DNA of 64,000 bases from Rhodobacter sp. (GTDB lineage: Bacteria; Pseudomonadota; Alphaproteobacteria; Rhodobacterales; Rhodobacteraceae), in the NCBI GenBank assembly GCA_020637595.1, contig JACKKE010000003.1, positions 62,001 to 126,000 of the forward strand, written 5' to 3'. This document shows, in pieces, positions 7,833 to 16,982 of the stretch. Position numbers and translations under genes: made by a program. Position 1 is the stretch's first letter. The number at the start of each line of letters is the position of its first letter. The notes under the pieces are model-generated. The model was given only the letters and a program-made list of their open reading frames with translations, made no database searches and was not told the DNA's origin.

Positions 7833-8393
7833 CTAAAGCGACTGCCCGCGAGAGGCAAGCTCCAGCCGCGCCAGCGCCTCGATCACCGGCTGCTGGTGCG
7901 GATGGAGCGCCAGCGAGGCCTCGTAGGCGGTGCGCGCCTCGCCGGGGCGGTCGAGCTGCTCCATGATCATCCCCAGCCCGGTCAGCGCCCCGAAATGCCG
8001 CGGATTGCGCAACAGAACCTGCTCGATATCCGCCAGCGACTGACCCAGCCGGTTCGCCAGGTAATAGGCCGTCGCGCGCCCGTTCCAGGCCTCGGCGAAA
8101 TCGGGATCGTGGTCGATCACCGCGCTGAAATGGTCGATCGCCGCCTCGGCATCGCCGGCCTGCAGCGCCTCCTGCCCGCGCTCGAACAGATAGTCGATCG
8201 CGGCCGAGCCCGAATGCCCCCATTCGCGCAGGATCTGACGCTCGATCCGCACCCAGCGATCCTGGTCGGGCCGCGCCAACTCGCGCAATAGATCATCGAC
8301 CGAGGCCGACTGCGCCTGCGCAACCGCCACCATTGACGTTAACGTCAAGGTTGCCGCGACGACACGATTGAGGATCGCTCTGACCTGCTCCAT
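7833..8393 (-). CDS. Exported TPR-repeat protein
   Basis: A 186-residue protein. A hydrophobic segment with an Ala-rich cleavage region (TSMVAVAQAQSA, about residues 18-30) suggests Sec export to the periplasm. Three tetratricopeptide units follow at about residues 65-170 (YLFERGQEALQAGD, AEAWNGRATAYYLANRLGQ, GALTGLGMIMEQLDRPGEA). TPR solenoids mediate protein-protein contacts; no partner is evident. It is 44 bases upstream of the helicase gene on the same strand and divergent from the SCP2 gene. Confidence 0.8.
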   Translation of the reverse strand: MEQVRAILNRVVAATLTLTSMVAVAQAQSASVDDLLRELARPDQDRWVRIERQILREWGHSGSAAIDYLFERGQEALQAGDAEAAIDHFSAVIDHDPDFAEAWNGRATAYYLANRLGQSLADIEQVLLRNPRHFGALTGLGMIMEQLDRPGEARTAYEASLALHPHQQPVIEALARLELASRGQSL

Positions 8394-8480
8394 AGTGACG
8401 ACAATAGCGCCGTCGCCCCGAAATGCGAGGGGGGCCGCGCTGCAACCGTCACCGAACCCATCACGATCAGGATACATCCC

Positions 8481-8768
8481 ATGAGCGACATCCTCAAAGC
8501 CGCCGTCGAAGCCCTCGCCACCAAGGTCGCCGGCGGCATCGACGGCACCGCCAAATTCGTCATCGAGGGCGAAGGCGCGATCATGCTCGACGGCGACGGC
8601 GTGCGCGCCGGCGATGACGAGGCCGACGTCACCCTCACCGCCTCGGCGGAAACCTTCGAGGGAATGATGAACGGCGACGTCAACCCGACGATGGCCTTCA
8701 TGTCCGGCAAGCTGAAGATCGACGGCTCGATGAGCGCGGCGATGAAACTGGCCTCGGTCCTTGGCTGA
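8481..8768 (+). CDS. SCP2 sterol-binding domain protein
   Basis: A 95-residue stand-alone SCP2 domain. It shows FVIEGEGAIMLDGDGV, the ADVTLTASAETFEGMMNG strand-helix, and the DVNPTMAFMSGKLKIDGSM motif characteristic of the family. SCP2 domains bind hydrophobic ligands such as fatty acyl-CoA in a tunnel. AGGA lies 10 bases before the ATG. The last 8 bases overlap the next gene, implying translational coupling with a lysophospholipase-like hydrolase, so a shared lipid role is a reasonable inference. Confidence 0.9.
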   Translation: MSDILKAAVEALATKVAGGIDGTAKFVIEGEGAIMLDGDGVRAGDDEADVTLTASAETFEGMMNGDVNPTMAFMSGKLKIDGSMSAAMKLASVLG

Positions 8769-9687
8769 CCTCAGCCCGGCCCCGCTTGATCCCTGCGGCG
8801 CGCCCGAGGGGGGCCAGGCCTGGTGGCTGACCGCCGCCGACGGCACCCGGCTGCGCCTGGCCCACTGGCCGGGCGCGCGCCATGTGATGATCCTGCCGGG
8901 CCGAACCGAATACATTGAAAAATACGGGCTGGTGGTGCGCGACCTCGCCGTCGCCGGCTGGGGCGCGCTGGTGATCGACTGGCGCAGCCAGGGCCTTGCC
9001 GACCGCCTCGCGCCCGACCCGCGGATGGGCCATGTCGCGCGCTTCGCCGATTTCCAGCACGACCTCGACGCCTTCCTCGCCGCCGCCGACCGCCTCGCCC
9101 CCGGGCCGAAACCCTGGCTGCTGCACTCGATGGGCGGCTGCATCGGGCTGCGCGGGCTGATCCGCGGCGCCTGCCCGCCGGCGGTGGCGTTCAGCGCACC
9201 GATGCTGGGGCTTGCGCAGCCCGGGTTCCTGACCGGCGCGCTGCGCGGCCTCGATGCACTCTTGCGCCCCTTTGGCCTCGACATCCGCTATGCCCCCACC
9301 ACCGGGCCGGATTTCGGCCTGCCGGGCATGACCTATGAGGCCAACAACCTGACCTCAGACCGCACCCAGTTCGACCGGATGAAGGCCCAGATCACGGCCG
9401 ACCCGCGCCTGTCGCTGGGCGGCCCCAGCCTGCGCTGGATGGCCGAGGCGCTGGCGGAGATGGCCGCGCTCAGCGCCCTGCCCTCGCCCGACCTGCCCGC
9501 GCTCTTCGGCCTCGGCGGCGATGAGGCGATCGTCTCGCCCGCCGCGATCCGCGCCCGTGCCGCCCGCTGGCCGGGCGCCGCACTGGCCGAATACCCCGGC
9601 GCGAAACACGAGCTGACGATGGAACGCGAGGACGTCCGCAGCGACTTCCTCGCCCGGATGATCGCCCTCTTTGACCAGACGACCTGA
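8761..9687 (+). CDS. Alpha/beta hydrolase (lysophospholipase-like)
   Basis: A 308-residue serine hydrolase of the monoglyceride lipase/lysophospholipase group. Nucleophile elbow HSMGG is near residue 121, an early ILPGRTEYIEKYG loop forms the oxyanion side, and candidate Asp (GLGGDEAIV) and His (GAKHEL) residues complete the triad. It probably cleaves monoacylglycerol or lysophospholipid. It starts with TTG inside the end of the SCP2 gene (8-base overlap), and no better start exists downstream before the first strand. It converges on pyrG. Confidence 0.85.
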   Translation: MADLSPAPLDPCGAPEGGQAWWLTAADGTRLRLAHWPGARHVMILPGRTEYIEKYGLVVRDLAVAGWGALVIDWRSQGLADRLAPDPRMGHVARFADFQHDLDAFLAAADRLAPGPKPWLLHSMGGCIGLRGLIRGACPPAVAFSAPMLGLAQPGFLTGALRGLDALLRPFGLDIRYAPTTGPDFGLPGMTYEANNLTSDRTQFDRMKAQITADPRLSLGGPSLRWMAEALAEMAALSALPSPDLPALFGLGGDEAIVSPAAIRARAARWPGAALAEYPGAKHELTMEREDVRSDFLARMIALFDQTT

Positions 9688-9693
9688 CGCCGC

Positions 9694-9782
9694 CCTTTCA
9701 TCTTGCCGCAAATACGCACAGGGGTTCTCAGGGGGCGCGTGCGCCCTCTGAGGCGGGGGGTGCGGGGGGCGGCAGCCCCCCG
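9694..9782. repeat. CATCTT-type intergenic repeat, type 1, copy A
   Basis: The order is TTCATCTTGCCGCAAATACG, then hairpin 1 (CTCAGGGGGCGC-GT-GCGCCCTCTGAG, one mismatch), then hairpin 2 (CGGGGGGC-GGCA-GCCCCCCG). It sits between the convergent hydrolase and pyrG genes, where it can act as a terminator. Copy B at 63763-63852 is nearly identical, and hairpin 1 differs there by changes that restore full pairing. Confidence 0.88.
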
Positions 9783-9790
9783 GCTTCGCC

Positions 9791-11434
9791 TCAAACCAGC
9801 CGCGACACCTCGACCGCCGCGCGCACGAAATCGGCGAACAGCGGATGCGGCGCAAAGGGCTTCGACTTCAGCTCGGGGTGGAACTGCACGCCGATGAACC
9901 ACGGATGCTCGCGGTGCTCGACGATTTCGGGCAGCCGGCCGTCGGGCGACATGCCCGAGAAATGCAGCCCGCAGGCCTCCAGCTTGTCGCGATAGCGGAT
10001 GTCGACCTCGTAGCGGTGGCGGTGGCGCTCCTCGATCCGGGTCGAGCCATAGACCTGCGCGACCAGCGACTCGGGGTCCAGCTGGGCGTCATAGGCCCCC
10101 AGCCGCATCGTGCCGCCCTTGGCGTCGCCCACCTTGCGCTGGACGGTATAGTTGCCCTGCACCCATTCCTTGAGGTGATAGACCACCGGCGTGAACCGGG
10201 TCTTGCCGGCCTCGTGGTCGAATTCCTCGGACCCCGCATCCTTGATCCCGGCGAGATTGCGCGCGGCCTCGATCACCGCCATCTGCATGCCCAGGCAGAT
10301 CCCCAGATAGGGGATCTTCTTTTCCCGCGCCCAGGCGGCGGCGCGGATCTTGCCCTCGGTGCCGCGCTCGCCAAAGCCTCCGGGCACCAGCACCGCGTGG
10401 AACCCCTCCAGATGCGGCGTCGGGTCTTCGCGCTCGAAAATCTCGGCATCGATCCACTCGGCCTTGACCCGCACCCGGTTCGCCATGCCACCGTGGGTCA
10501 GCGCCTCGGCGATCGACTTATAGGCGTCTTCCAGCTGCGTGTATTTGCCGACGATCGCGACGCGCACCTGGCCTTCGGCGTTGGTCAGCCGGTCCATCAC
10601 GTCTTCCCAGCGATCCAGGTTCGGTCGCGGCGCCGGCGTGATGCCAAAGGCATCCAGCACCGCCTGGTCCAGCCCCGCGCGGTGATAGGCCAGCGGCGCC
10701 TCATAGATCGACTTCAGGTCATAGGCCGGGATCACGGCTTCCTTGCGGACGTTGCAAAAGAGCGCGATCTTCGCGCGTTCCTTTTCCGGGATCGGATGCT
10801 CGGACCGGCAGACCAGCACATCGGGCGCCAGACCGATCGACTGCAGCTCCTTGACCGAGTGCTGGGTGGGTTTCGTTTTCAGTTCGCCCGAGGCCGAGAG
10901 ATACGGCAGCAGCGTCAGGTGCATCAGAATGCATTCGCCGCGCGGGCGCTCGTGGATGAACTGGCGGATTGCCTCGAAGAACGGCAGGCCCTCGATGTCG
11001 CCCACCGTGCCGCCGATCTCGCACAGCATGAAATCGACCTCGTCATCGCCGATGCCGATGAAGTCCTTGATCTCGTTGGTGACGTGCGGGATCACCTGGA
11101 TCGTCTTGCCCAGATAGTCGCCGCGCCGTTCCTTTTCCAGCACGTTGGAATAGATCCGCCCCGAGGAAATCGAGTCGGTCTTGCGCGCGTGCACCCCGGT
11201 GAAGCGTTCGTAATGGCCCAGGTCCAGGTCGGTTTCCGCGCCGTCGTCGGTGACGAACACCTCGCCATGTTCGAAGGGCGACATCGTGCCCGGGTCGACG
11301 TTCAGATAGGGATCCAGCTTGCGCAGCCGCACGGTAAAGCCGCGCGCCTGCAACAGCGCCCCCAAGGCGGCCGAAGCCAGCCCCTTGCCAAGGCTCGACA
11401 CCACACCACCGGTGATGAAGACATAGCGCGCCAT
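9791..11434 (-). CDS. pyrG: CTP synthase
   Basis: A 547-residue CTP synthase converting UTP, ATP and glutamine to CTP. The N-terminal synthetase domain starts MARYVFITGGVVSSLGKG with its P-loop-like motif. The C-terminal class I glutamine amidotransferase domain shows PGGFGERGTEGK, the nucleophile Cys in LGICLGMQ, and a late HPE motif. Length matches the family. The start is set by the invariant MARYVFITGG. secG lies 137 bases upstream on the same strand. Confidence 0.97.
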   Translation of the reverse strand: MARYVFITGGVVSSLGKGLASAALGALLQARGFTVRLRKLDPYLNVDPGTMSPFEHGEVFVTDDGAETDLDLGHYERFTGVHARKTDSISSGRIYSNVLEKERRGDYLGKTIQVIPHVTNEIKDFIGIGDDEVDFMLCEIGGTVGDIEGLPFFEAIRQFIHERPRGECILMHLTLLPYLSASGELKTKPTQHSVKELQSIGLAPDVLVCRSEHPIPEKERAKIALFCNVRKEAVIPAYDLKSIYEAPLAYHRAGLDQAVLDAFGITPAPRPNLDRWEDVMDRLTNAEGQVRVAIVGKYTQLEDAYKSIAEALTHGGMANRVRVKAEWIDAEIFEREDPTPHLEGFHAVLVPGGFGERGTEGKIRAAAWAREKKIPYLGICLGMQMAVIEAARNLAGIKDAGSEEFDHEAGKTRFTPVVYHLKEWVQGNYTVQRKVGDAKGGTMRLGAYDAQLDPESLVAQVYGSTRIEERHRHRYEVDIRYRDKLEACGLHFSGMSPDGRLPEIVEHREHPWFIGVQFHPELKSKPFAPHPLFADFVRAAVEVSRLV

Positions 11435-11571
11435 GCAGGAAACCCCCGTGTTAGTCGCCATCAAAATCGACGGATCACGGGAGTCGAGCTATACCTCAAG
11501 TCCCGGCGCTCCGCAAGACGGACGCAACATGCTGCGTTAGCGGGCCGCAGGGCCCAAAATCTTGATTGGTT

Positions 11572-11946
11572 TCAGTCGTTGCGCGGCGGCAGGACCGGGC
11601 TGTCGCCGGCAGGCGGCAGCTGGACGTCGGGCAGTTGCACGTCGGGCAGCGGCACCGACGGGGTGGCCGGCGTGTCGGCGCTTCCCTGGGCGCCGATCTG
11701 CTCAAGGACCGAGCTGTCCGAGCTGGACGACGCGCCGATCACCGTCAGCGCCAGCGAGGTGCAGATGAAGGCAATGGCAAAGCCCCAGGTCAGTTTCGCC
11801 AGCCCGGTCAGCGGCGGACGCCCGGCCTGTGGCCCCATCGCCCCCCCGCCGATCCCCAAGCCACCACCCTCGGAGCGTTGCAACAGCACGACGCCCATCA
11901 GCGACAAGGCCAGAAGAAGGTGGATGATCAGGACGACGTTCTGCAT
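11572..11946 (-). CDS. secG: Preprotein translocase subunit SecG
   Basis: A 124-residue SecG. TM1 is NVVLIIHLLLALSLMGVVLL, followed by the conserved cytoplasmic loop QRSEGGGLGIGGG, and TM2 is LTWGFAIAFICTSLALTVI. The C-terminal tail is Pro/Val/Gln-rich (PLPDVQLPDVQLPP) as in other Rhodobacterales. SecG assists SecYE-mediated export in the inner membrane. It lies upstream of pyrG, an arrangement common in alphaproteobacteria. Confidence 0.95.
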   Translation of the reverse strand: MQNVVLIIHLLLALSLMGVVLLQRSEGGGLGIGGGAMGPQAGRPPLTGLAKLTWGFAIAFICTSLALTVIGASSSSDSSVLEQIGAQGSADTPATPSVPLPDVQLPDVQLPPAGDSPVLPPRND

Positions 11947-12095
11947 GGGGCGGCCTTTGGTCTCGGTTCGCGCCTATCTATGCACAGCGGCACAGGGGCG
12001 CAAGCCCTTTGGCCCGGACCCGGTCTCTGCCCAAGTCTCTGGCCAGGTCTCTGCCCGGGCCTTTGCCGGCCTGGTGGGGGGCGGTCCGCAGGCGG

Positions 12096-12494
12096 TCAGT
12101 CCTCGTCGACATCGTCCATATCGACCTGGCCGCTGATTCGCCGCCGCACCAGCGACCAAGACAGGCCGATCCCCAGCACCAGCGAGGCCAGCAGGATCCC
12201 CAGCCACTGGTTCAGCGCCGAGTTGCCGACATCCAGAATGCCCCAGTCGACCAGCACCCAGACCAGTGCGGCAAACACCGCGGCGACCAGCGCCATCCCG
12301 ACCGGCCCGATCGACCGGAGCGTGGCGCGCAGGTAGATGATATAGCCCACCAGCAAGATCAGCCCGGCCAGCACCGTCACCGGCAGCTGTGCCTGCCAGT
12401 TCTCGGTGGCCCAGCGAACATAGTTCCAAGGCGTCGGGTTCCAGGTGGCGGCCAGCAGCACGAAGGCGATCGCCCAGCGGATCACGAAACTCAT
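12096..12494 (-). CDS. Four-helix membrane protein (DUF6524-like)
   Basis: A 132-residue integral membrane protein with four predicted helices (FVIRWAIAFVLLAATW, VTVLAGLILLVGYIIYL, MALVAAVFAALVWVLVDW, WLGILLASLVLGIGLSW) and an acidic tail ending DMDDVDED. The NPTPWNYVRWA motif after the first helix fits what I recall of the DUF6524 family; the role is unknown. A longer open frame upstream is rejected because it translates the palindrome array. The gene is divergent from purA, with the array between them. Confidence 0.8.
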   Translation of the reverse strand: MSFVIRWAIAFVLLAATWNPTPWNYVRWATENWQAQLPVTVLAGLILLVGYIIYLRATLRSIGPVGMALVAAVFAALVWVLVDWGILDVGNSALNQWLGILLASLVLGIGLSWSLVRRRISGQVDMDDVDED

Positions 12495-12565
12495 GGCGGT
12501 CTCCCAGCGGTTTGCTCGGACCCCGTTGTGCCGGCTGCGCGGCGCGCTGTCCAGTCCGCGGGACG

Positions 12566-12659
12566 ACGCCCGGTCGACCGGGCGTAAGAAACGCGGTGTC
12601 GACACCGCGTATCGACGGCGCGTCGACGCGCCGTTTCTGACGGGCCGTCGACGGCCCGT
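12566..12659. repeat. Quadruple GTCGAC palindrome array, copy 2
   Basis: Four perfect 20-bp palindromes in the same order as at 3085-3178: 12566-12585 (ACGCCCGGTCGACCGGGCGT), 12591-12610 (ACGCGGTGTCGACACCGCGT), 12615-12634 and 12640-12659. Spacings are 25, 24 and 25 bases. Palindromes 3 and 4 are identical to copy 1 over 20 bases. Palindromes 1 and 2 each carry one symmetric pair of changes that keeps perfect dyad symmetry. It lies 72 bases upstream of the minus-strand membrane gene and 87 bases upstream of purA. Confidence 0.95.
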
Positions 12660-12745
12660 TTCCCGCCCCGCTGAAAACGGGTGTTTCACTGCCCGACCGG
12701 GACCGCTATAGAGCGCATGGTTTCACCCAACGCAGGACCGAGCAT

Positions 12746-14044
<1,299 letters not shown>

Positions 14045-14047
14045 CGC

Positions 14048-14275
14048 ATGGCGCTGTCCTACAAAGCCCGGAAACGGCTGGCAATTCTGGTTCTGGTGGT
14101 GGCGATGCCGGCGTATATCGTGGCCGCCGTGTCACTGGTGAACCTGTTCGAGCGCCCGCCGATCCTGCTGGAGCTGGCGATCTATGTCGGGTTGGGGATC
14201 GTCTGGGTGGTGCCGCTGAAACGGCTGTTCACCGGGGTCGGCCAGCCCGACCCCGATGCGCCCCGGGACGACTGA
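14048..14275 (+). CDS. DUF2842 small membrane protein
   Basis: A 75-residue protein with two transmembrane helices (LAILVLVVAMPAYIVAAVSLV and LLELAIYVGLGIVWVVPL) and the KARKRLAIL start and PLKRLFTGVGQPDPDAP tail typical of DUF2842, an alphaproteobacterial family of unknown function. It begins three bases after the purA stop, so it is almost certainly co-transcribed and translationally coupled with purA. Confidence 0.88.
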   Translation: MALSYKARKRLAILVLVVAMPAYIVAAVSLVNLFERPPILLELAIYVGLGIVWVVPLKRLFTGVGQPDPDAPRDD

Positions 14276-14281
14276 CCTGCT

Positions 14282-14310
14282 GAAACGCCCCGTCCCGCGC
14301 GGGGCGTTTC
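14282..14310 (+). terminator. Hairpin after purA-DUF2842
   Basis: An 11-bp perfect stem (GAAACGCCCCG with CGGGGCGTTTC) with a 7-base loop begins seven bases past the DUF2842 stop. No U-tract follows, so it is a likely 3'-end hairpin of modest strength. Confidence 0.6.
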
Positions 14311-14331
14311 AGCTATCGGCGCAAAACGCAA

Positions 14332-14356
14332 AACGCCCGGCACGAGGCCGGGCGTT
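14332..14356 (-). terminator. Terminator of the 39-bp-repeat gene
   Basis: A 10-bp perfect stem (AACGCCCGGC with GCCGGGCGTT) has a 5-base loop. On the minus strand it is followed by T-GCG-TTTT. It lies 19 bases past the stop of the minus-strand repeat gene. Confidence 0.65.
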
Positions 14357-14374
14357 CGCAGGGTGTTTCGCCGG

Positions 14375-16846
14375 TCAGGCCGTGGTCGAGAACCGCCGCG
14401 CCTGCGCGCCGAATTCCGAATCAGGCGACAGGCTGAACTGTCCACGACGCGAGCGCATCAGCACGCCCTGGCGCATCAGCAGCCCGAAGCTGCGCAGCAT
14501 GTTTTCGCGCGAGCGGGTCATCGGCAGGCCGGTCGATGCGACATGGCGCATGACCTGCGGGCGGGTAAATTCCTCGAGCCCTTCGACATGGGTCACATAG
14601 GCGGCTGCGGCTTCGACCAGTTCGGCCAGCGTCGTCAGATGCATCGGCCCCGAGAAATCGGCGAACGCGCGGCCGCGGGGGGCGGCAGGCGCGGGGGCGT
14701 CCTCGTCATAGAGTTCCTCGACCGCCAGCGCGCCGGTGTTGATGCGGCGCGGGCGCACGACCTCGGTGTCGGTCGGCCGGTCGATGCGCTGTTCGCTGAC
14801 CAGAACCAGCGGCGGCTGGGCATTGCGCGGGCGTTCGGTCCGCTGCGCCGCGGGGCGCGCGGGACGACGCGGCGTGCTGTCGTCGCCGCCCTCGGCCGCG
14901 ACCGCCGAGGGCCGCCCGACCGAGCGTTCCAGATCGGCGCGATAGCGGGCGATCTCGCGCTGTTCGTCCTCGGCATCGCTGCGCGGGCCGCTGGCTTCTT
15001 CCTCGGCGCGGGTCGCGGCGACGGCGGCCTTGAGATGCGAGATGGTCGACTGGCGACGCTGGGCACCGGCATCCGAGAACTGCGAATCGGCGGCGCGCGC
15101 CAGCCGGTCGGCGGCGGCATCGGCCCCCTCGTCGCGCAGAATCGTGCGGCGCTCGCGCTCGGCGCGGCGCAGGCTCTCGGCCTCGCGCTCGACCGCGGTC
15201 AGCTCTGCCAGCAACTCGGCTTCTTCTTCGGCCGGCAGGCCGGTTTCGCCCAGCGCGCGGGCAACGCGGGACTGCAGAGCGGCGTCGTCGAGCGGCTCCT
15301 CGTCGTCCTCGTCGTCCTCCTCCTCCTCGTCCTCGTCGTCCATTGCCTCGGGCATGGGGCTGGCCGCGACTTCCGTGTCCTCGTCCTCATCGGCCAGTTC
15401 AGGGGGGATGGGCGCGGACGCCGCGGCGATCACCGGGGTTTCGTCCTCCTCGTCGCCCAGTTCGGCGGTCTCGGTCGCGGCAAAGGCCGCCATCGCGGCG
15501 CGCACGGTATCGGCTGCATCGGTTGCGGGTTCGACGACCGGGGCCAGAGCTTCGACCGGCAACGGCGGAGGCGTGGTTTCCCGCGCAGCCGCAAGCGCGG
15601 CCTGCAGGACGGCATCATCGTCCGCAGCCGGAGCAGCCGCGGGTGCCGGGCTCATCGGACGCACGACCACCACACGGCGGCGCGGCGTTTCGGGGTGCTC
15701 GGCCGGGGCCTCTTCGGCGGCACGCGCGGCTTGTTCGGCGGCCAGACGCTCAGCCTCGACACGGGCGGCTTCTTCCTCAGCCAGACGCTCGGCCTCGACA
15801 CGCGCCGCCTCTTCCTCGGCCAGACGCTCAGCCTCGACACGGGCGGCTTCTTCCTCAGCCAGACGCTCGGCCTCAACGCGGGCGGCCTCTTCCTCGGCCA
15901 GACGCTCGGCCTCGGCACGGGCGGCCTCTTCCTCAGCCAGACGCTCAGCCTCAACGCGGGCGGCCTCTTCCTCGGCCAAACGCTCAGCCTCAACGCGAGC
16001 CGCTTCTTCCTCAGCCAGACGCTCGGCCTCGACGCGGGCGGCTTCTTCCTCGGCCAGACGCTCGGCCTCGACACGCGCCGCTTCTTCCTCGGCCAGGCGC
16101 TCGGCCTCGACACGGGCGGCTTCTTCCTCGGCCAGACGCTCGGCCTCGACACGGGCGGCTTCTTCCTCGGCCAGACGCTCGGCCTCAACGCGGGCGGCTT
16201 CTTCCTCGGCCAGGCGCTCGGCCTCGACACGCGCCGCTTCTTCCTCGGCCAGACGCTCGGCCTCAACGCGGGCGGCCTCTTCCTCGGCCAGACGCTCGGC
16301 CTCGACAGCGTGCCTGGATTGCGCGGCAGCAGTGTCGTCCTCATCCTCGGCGGCATCAAAGGCGCGGACCTGCGCCACGGCGGCGCGGATGCGTTGCAGC
16401 TTGGCCGAGATGCCCGACAGCGCCGCGCCGTCGTCGGCGTCCTCGACACGGGCGATTGCGGGGGCGATTGCAGGGGCGACGGCCGCCATCGCGGGGGCCG
16501 CAGCAATCGCCGCATCCACCGCCGCACCGGCCGCACGCTGCGCCTGGTCGACCGGTGGCGTCGGCGCCACGTCCTCGTCCTCGGCCGCCTCGATCTGCGG
16601 ACGCAGGATCACGCCGTTGTCCTGAATCTTGGCCTCGACCCGGCGCTTGATCTCGCGCTCGGCGATGCGGTGCAGCATCTCGGCGTCGGGCGTTGGCGGC
16701 TCGGCCCCGAAATAGCGATCCTCGGCGGCGAGGTCGCGGAAATACTCGGCGATGGCCTTCATCGTGGTGAAGGGCTCGTCGAACCCCTCCAAGGTGCACG
16801 AGAAAGTGCCATAAGACACCGTCAGGATTTTGCTCGGACCCACCAT
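14375..16846 (-). CDS. Large Glu/Ala-rich repeat protein of unknown function
   Basis: An 823-residue protein in three parts. An N-terminal conserved-looking domain spans about residues 1-75 (MVGPSKILTVSYGTFSCTLE through REIKRRVEAKI). Fourteen perfect-length 13-residue repeats VEAERLAEEEAAR plus a partial fifteenth lie at about residues 180-369 and form an uninterrupted charged helix or coiled coil. After a Pro/Ala linker, a very acidic stretch (near 15300-15345) and Arg/Glu-rich helices, a C-terminal region of about 95 residues resembles a winged helix (TRPQVMRHVASTGLPMTRSREN). There is no signal peptide. It is divergent from the thiamine diphosphokinase gene. No function is assigned; a cytoplasmic scaffold or nucleoid/envelope spacer is possible. 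Confidence 0.85.
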   Translation of the reverse strand: MVGPSKILTVSYGTFSCTLEGFDEPFTTMKAIAEYFRDLAAEDRYFGAEPPTPDAEMLHRIAEREIKRRVEAKIQDNGVILRPQIEAAEDEDVAPTPPVDQAQRAAGAAVDAAIAAAPAMAAVAPAIAPAIARVEDADDGAALSGISAKLQRIRAAVAQVRAFDAAEDEDDTAAAQSRHAVEAERLAEEEAARVEAERLAEEEAARVEAERLAEEEAARVEAERLAEEEAARVEAERLAEEEAARVEAERLAEEEAARVEAERLAEEEAARVEAERLAEEEAARVEAERLAEEEAARVEAERLAEEEAARAEAERLAEEEAARVEAERLAEEEAARVEAERLAEEEAARVEAERLAEEEAARVEAERLAAEQAARAAEEAPAEHPETPRRRVVVVRPMSPAPAAAPAADDDAVLQAALAAARETTPPPLPVEALAPVVEPATDAADTVRAAMAAFAATETAELGDEEDETPVIAAASAPIPPELADEDEDTEVAASPMPEAMDDEDEEEEDDEDDEEPLDDAALQSRVARALGETGLPAEEEAELLAELTAVEREAESLRRAERERRTILRDEGADAAADRLARAADSQFSDAGAQRRQSTISHLKAAVAATRAEEEASGPRSDAEDEQREIARYRADLERSVGRPSAVAAEGGDDSTPRRPARPAAQRTERPRNAQPPLVLVSEQRIDRPTDTEVVRPRRINTGALAVEELYDEDAPAPAAPRGRAFADFSGPMHLTTLAELVEAAAAYVTHVEGLEEFTRPQVMRHVASTGLPMTRSRENMLRSFGLLMRQGVLMRSRRGQFSLSPDSEFGAQARRFSTTA
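15741..16286. repeat. Tandem array of fourteen 39-bp units (coding)
   Basis: Fourteen head-to-tail 39-bp units begin GCCAGACGCTC on the plus strand, with a partial fifteenth to about 16309. Units differ by mostly synonymous changes (GACACG/AACGCG, CTCGG/CTCAG), and unit length is constant. It encodes the VEAERLAEEEAAR repeats of the minus-strand gene. Copy number is likely to vary between strains. Confidence 0.95.
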
Positions 16847-16982
16847 GCGCTCTCGTCCCTTACTTCTACAGGTGACCGACTGTGCCCCCGCGACAGGTCG
16901 CCAGTATGAACGCGGCAAGGTATTTTCTTGATGGGAATGTGGCCAACCTTGCCTTCGACCGCCGCAATTGCCAAGAAACCAC

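Noticed and set aside
7789..8223. N-terminal extension of the helicase frame into the TPR gene
   Set aside because: Walker A begins 12 residues after the chosen ATG and the upstream frame overlaps a clearly coding TPR gene in another frame.
9845..12136. Long plus-strand open frame opposite pyrG and secG
   Set aside because: Typical antisense open frame in high-G+C DNA; pyrG and secG are unambiguous on the other strand.
12495..12689. Upstream extension of the DUF6524-like frame
   Set aside because: It translates the palindrome array into Arg-rich sequence and has no ribosome site; the ATG at 12494 starts with a transmembrane helix.
15741..16286. Regular repeats resembling a CRISPR array
   Set aside because: Units are contiguous with no unique spacers, they are in frame within a gene, and no cas genes are present.
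14363..16909. Very long plus-strand open frame opposite the repeat gene, encoding LGLDTGGFFLGQT-like repeats
   Set aside because: It is the antisense image of the 39-bp coding repeat. Codon bias, the ribosome site and conserved-looking termini favour the minus-strand gene.
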